Source of the DNA: Lacipirellula limnantheis
GTDB lineage: Bacteria; Planctomycetota; Planctomycetia; Pirellulales; Lacipirellulaceae
Assembly: GCF_007746075.1 (NCBI RefSeq)
Contig: NZ_CP036339.1
Coordinates: 496,001-560,000 of the forward strand
Length of the DNA stretch: 64,000 nt
Reading direction: 5' to 3'
A model generated the notes under the pieces. It did no database searches. It was given only the letters and a program-made list of their open reading frames with translations, and was not told where the DNA came from. Numbering within the stretch: position 1 is the stretch's first letter; each line of letters opens with the position of its first letter. Below are positions 61,468 through 64,000 of the stretch, piece after piece. The position numbers and the translations under genes were made by a program.

Positions 61468-61845
61468 TCAACTCAAGAGCGAAGCGCGAGCGATTTCGAC
61501 CGCTTCCTCTCGCGGCGACTTGCCGATTGCGGTGAGGATTGTCACTAAGAGCCGGGCCTGGTTGCGATGAATCAGCGAAGCCTTGCTCAGCAGCTTGGAC
61601 AAATCGTCGGCGATCGCTGGCGGTTGCGATTCGAAGTGAGTCGCGACGATCGCGCGCACCAGCTCGCCGCGGGTGACGTTCAGCTTCTTCGCCGCCGCGT
61701 CGAGGAGCGCCAGAAGTTCCTCCGGCACTCGAAACGCGATCGTGTTGGATGTTGGGGTTTTCGAACGCGACTTTTTGGGCGGTTGTCGCACTGGTGATCC
61801 TCCGCTGCAACAATGCAGCTGGTGCCGGGCAGAGACGTTAGCCAT
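61468..61845 (-). CDS. Small putative ribbon-helix-helix/MobC-like protein
   Basis: A 125-residue basic protein. The centre (TIAFRVPEELLALLDAAAKK followed by LNVTRGELVRAIV) has the strand-helix-helix pattern of CopG/Arc-type regulators. It is placed 8 bases upstream of the relaxase, as relaxosome accessory or autoregulatory proteins often are. The Lys/Arg-rich segment before the strand would fit DNA contact. ATG 61845 is chosen; the frame is open well upstream without family features. An exact family cannot be named. Confidence 0.75.
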   Translation of the reverse strand: MANVSARHQLHCCSGGSPVRQPPKKSRSKTPTSNTIAFRVPEELLALLDAAAKKLNVTRGELVRAIVATHFESQPPAIADDLSKLLSKASLIHRNQARLLVTILTAIGKSPREEAVEIARASLLS

Positions 61846-61936
61846 ACGAAGGCCGCATTCGCTAACAGACAAACGCCAGGTGTAAATTCTTCTAAGTCGA
61901 GTTGTGAAGTTCTTTTGCGTCATCGATATCGCGTTT
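61846..61936. other. Short spacer, candidate place for oriT or operon promoter
   Basis: About 90 relatively AT-rich bases immediately upstream of the mobilization genes, containing a small palindrome atcgatatcgc. Relaxase operons often carry oriT next to the accessory gene, but no known nic site or long inverted repeat was recognised, so this is a place to look only. Confidence 0.2.
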
Positions 61937-62407
61937 TTAGAAGGCCTTCGATGGTGAGGTGGCGAAGCGAGTGGCCAAGCGCCGCTCCCACCAGCGATCG
62001 CGGAAGATGACGATGGACGACGGAAATGGCGCGCCGCTGGTCGCTTCGCCAAACCGCACCCGCCCCCGCAAGTAGCGAATCTCCCCCCGCATCGCGTACT
62101 GGTGCCACCATTCGGTGTCGGTGCGTGCGGGGACGAGACAAACGACGGTGGCTCCCCGCTGCGATTCCTCATAAGCCTTCCGCATCCATGCGGCGATGGC
62201 CCGACCATAGGGCGGGTTCATCCAGCAGACGCCGTCCCACGGCTGCGTCAGTCCGTCATCTGTGGGCGTAAAGTAGTGAGCGCACTTGGCCGTCTCCGGC
62301 AGTGCGCAGACGTCGATCGTAAAGTGAAACTCCGCGTCTAGGCAACGGAAGAGTTCCATCGGAGTTTCCCAAGTGTGATCGTCAGATTGAAAGTGAACGG
62401 TATTCAT
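61937..62407 (-). CDS. Phage-type DNA N6-adenine methyltransferase (Dam-like)
   Basis: A 156-residue enzyme of the short phage Dam group. Features are WETPMELFRCLDAEFHFTID near the N-terminus, the catalytic motif IV NPPYGR (about residue 64), and the following strand GATVVCLVPARTDTEWW. No restriction endonuclease is adjacent, so it is a solitary methyltransferase. Mobile elements use such enzymes to protect their DNA or to control replication. It reads in the same direction as the mobilization genes. Confidence 0.88.
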   Translation of the reverse strand: MNTVHFQSDDHTWETPMELFRCLDAEFHFTIDVCALPETAKCAHYFTPTDDGLTQPWDGVCWMNPPYGRAIAAWMRKAYEESQRGATVVCLVPARTDTEWWHQYAMRGEIRYLRGRVRFGEATSGAPFPSSIVIFRDRWWERRLATRFATSPSKAF

Positions 62408-62465
62408 TGGGGCATTCCATTGAGGGGCGAGATTGGCGGCGATGCTCTACGGCTCGTGCGACGAA

Positions 62466-64000
62466 TCACTTCGCCGCTTGCAGCTCGGGGGAAGATGGTA
62501 GAACTGCCGTGGCGGGTAGCGTCACAGAGCACGAGGGATCTTGCCCAAACGAGAGAGTGCAGGGATTAGCGGCGTCGTAGTCGAGTGCCATCAGTCGCCA
62601 GCACGGCGTCGCTAGCTCCTCGGCCAGCCGCTGAAAGTGCTGCCCAAGTTGGTCGGCCTGCGTTGCGACCCTCGACATCCCGCCGGTTTCGACGGCCAGT
62701 TGTTGCAGCACCTGTTCGTTGACCTGGCCCGACTGGAGGGCGATCGAGTGGATCCGCACACCGCGACGGCGGGCACGAGCAATGAGCGCTTCCGGCTCAG
62801 GGCCTGGCTTGTTGTTGACGCCGTCACTGAATGCGACGAGGACTAGCTCGTCGCCTGCCCGCTGCTCTAAGGCATCAAGTGCCGCGTTCATGGAGGCGTA
62901 GAGGGCCGTGTGACCACCGGCTTGAAGTGGAATGCAGGCGGCGATCGCTTGTTCTTTTGCGGTCGTCCAGTTCACTAGAGATGTCGTCTGATCGCTAAAG
63001 CGTGCGATCCAAATGGGCGTCCCGTCAGGCAACCGGCGGAGCAATTGCTGAACTCCTTGAACTGCCGAGGCGAGCGGCGCGCCGTGCGTCGAGGCGCTGC
63101 AGTCGATGACGATGGCGACGGCGAGTCGCCGATTGTCGTCGTAAGGTTGTACAGAAAATCTTTTGAGCACTTTCTCATGCTGTGCGATGTTCCAATCGGT
63201 GGGACGGATGTCACTGGTGACAGCAGCGTTTGGCGCCGTCACCAAGAGATCGACGACGAGCAAGTTGGTCGCGGGAATCGGCACGACTCGGCGGAGTCGC
63301 AGCGTCGTCCCCGCCGGGAACGCTCGTGGCAATATTCCAGCGATGTGGGCGTCCAGGTCATCTAGAAGCCGCTCCGCAGCGGTCGTGGCTATGCCGAACG
63401 GTTTGACGGCGGTAATTTGCGCGGCCGCAAACGTACGCACTTCGCCGAGGCGAGGTTCGGGAGCCTGCTGAAGCAGCGTTTCGACGACTCGCAGGCGATC
63501 ATTCTGAGCCAGCTTGATCTGGCTGCGGACGCTGGCAGAGAGCTTCGCGACGCGCTCTGCGGCCGATTGCTCTGCCGATTCGCGAGCGGCACGCTCGACG
63601 GCCAAACGCTTTTCGTAGTCGGTCGCTACGCCCGACGTGCGGGCGGAGTAGCGTACATGCTTCAGCTGGATCTCGTAATAGTCCGTCGGCAACCCGTGCT
63701 CCTGGGCCAGTCGAGACGCACGCTGAAGAAGATTTTCGGCCTGATTCGCGCTGGCATCAGCGGCACGAACATAGTTGACGAGCGCCCGATCGACGAGCCA
63801 ACGAGTAAACGTCGGCGAGTGGGGAATGACGATCTGTTCGTTCAGAAAATCGGTCGTCTCGTTCCAGTTTCCTGCGGCTTCCAACCGCTCGACGACTTGT
63901 TCCACGTGCTCGCGGTCGCGATCGAGCCAGTGGCTGAGGCTGGCGTGGCGAATCGCCACAGCCAGATAGACGTTCGTAAAGACGATCCAAACAGCGCCTA
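62466..64000 (-). CDS. VWA domain protein (N-terminus beyond window edge)
   Basis: At least 511 residues, open to the right edge. The visible N-terminal codons (about 63960-64000) read as a hydrophobic helix (GAVWIVFTNVYLAVAIR), so the GTG at 63959 is probably not the true start and the protein is membrane-anchored. A helical middle part (coiled coil near RLAVERAARESAEQSAAERVA) precedes a von Willebrand A domain with MIDAS residues DCSAST, GGHT and FSDGVNN. It is probably cytoplasmic or periplasmic and binds a protein partner with a divalent ion. Its role in the element is unknown. Confidence 0.82.
   Translation of the reverse strand, partial: GAVWIVFTNVYLAVAIRHASLSHWLDRDREHVEQVVERLEAAGNWNETTDFLNEQIVIPHSPTFTRWLVDRALVNYVRAADASANQAENLLQRASRLAQEHGLPTDYYEIQLKHVRYSARTSGVATDYEKRLAVERAARESAEQSAAERVAKLSASVRSQIKLAQNDRLRVVETLLQQAPEPRLGEVRTFAAAQITAVKPFGIATTAAERLLDDLDAHIAGILPRAFPAGTTLRLRRVVPIPATNLLVVDLLVTAPNAAVTSDIRPTDWNIAQHEKVLKRFSVQPYDDNRRLAVAIVIDCSASTHGAPLASAVQGVQQLLRRLPDGTPIWIARFSDQTTSLVNWTTAKEQAIAACIPLQAGGHTALYASMNAALDALEQRAGDELVLVAFSDGVNNKPGPEPEALIARARRRGVRIHSIALQSGQVNEQVLQQLAVETGGMSRVATQADQLGQHFQRLAEELATPCWRLMALDYDAANPCTLSFGQDPSCSVTLPATAVLPSSPELQAAK

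Noticed and set aside
61460..61813. N-terminal extension of the relaxase
   Set aside because: The extension overlaps the small RHH-like gene in another frame and is Arg/Ser-rich; the conserved MobF N-terminus begins at 61459.
61846..61936. Defined oriT
   Set aside because: The location is plausible but no recognised nic sequence or adequate inverted repeat is visible, so it is kept only as a candidate spacer.

Overview
The window looks like chromosomal DNA of a high-GC planctomycete, probably of the order Pirellulales. The basis is the combination of two DUF1559 prepilin-like proteins, four PEP-CTERM proteins that each carry a dockerin-like EF-hand pair, an exosortase, planctomycete-type secreted proteins of unknown function, type I and type II glutamine synthetases side by side, weak Shine-Dalgarno sites and many intergenic palindromes. 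The exact taxon is an inference.

Layout. 1-7.6 kb: the end of a probable alanine dehydrogenase, mtnA, a CPA2-type cation/proton antiporter, a thiamine-diphosphate 2-oxo-acid decarboxylase coupled to a CPBP membrane protease, a DUF1559 protein and a small membrane protein. 7.7-10.5 kb: glnA and glnII. 11-19 kb: a Ser/Thr kinase, then an exopolysaccharide/exosortase locus (Wzc-like protein, exosortase, Wza-like lipoprotein, Pro/Ala-rich secreted protein). 19-25.7 kb: a phosphoesterase, an ankyrin protein, a second DUF1559 protein and the first PEP-CTERM protein. 26-28.4 kb: a secreted protein with about 87 cysteines, largely at exact five-residue spacing, flanking a secretin-like core. 28.6-36 kb: a HAD phosphatase and two more PEP-CTERM proteins. 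36-42 kb: a conserved unknown, a KAP-like NTPase with internal membrane helices, a lipoprotein, a small Cys-rich secreted protein and a trypsin-TPR protein. 42-54.8 kb: glnD-glnB, a cobalamin adenosyltransferase, conserved unknowns, a fourth PEP-CTERM protein, a histidine kinase, nadD and tex.

54.9 kb to the right edge: a tRNA(CAU) gene followed by what looks like an integrative mobilizable or conjugative element. Every gene reads leftward toward the tRNA: tyrosine integrase whose last codons are antisense to the tRNA, AlpA-like regulator, type IV coupling ATPase without its own membrane anchor, a small membrane protein overlapping it by 4 bp, a MobF/TrwC-type relaxase-helicase, a small putative ribbon-helix-helix protein, a phage-type adenine methyltransferase and a VWA protein cut by the window edge. 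The right end (attR) is not in the window.

How the parts fit. GlnA, GlnII, GlnB and GlnD are core parts of ammonium assimilation and its PII control. The exosortase is the likely processing enzyme for the four PEP-CTERM proteins, and its Wzc/Wza-like neighbours suggest coupling to exopolysaccharide export. No rRNA, CRISPR array or insertion sequence was recognised.
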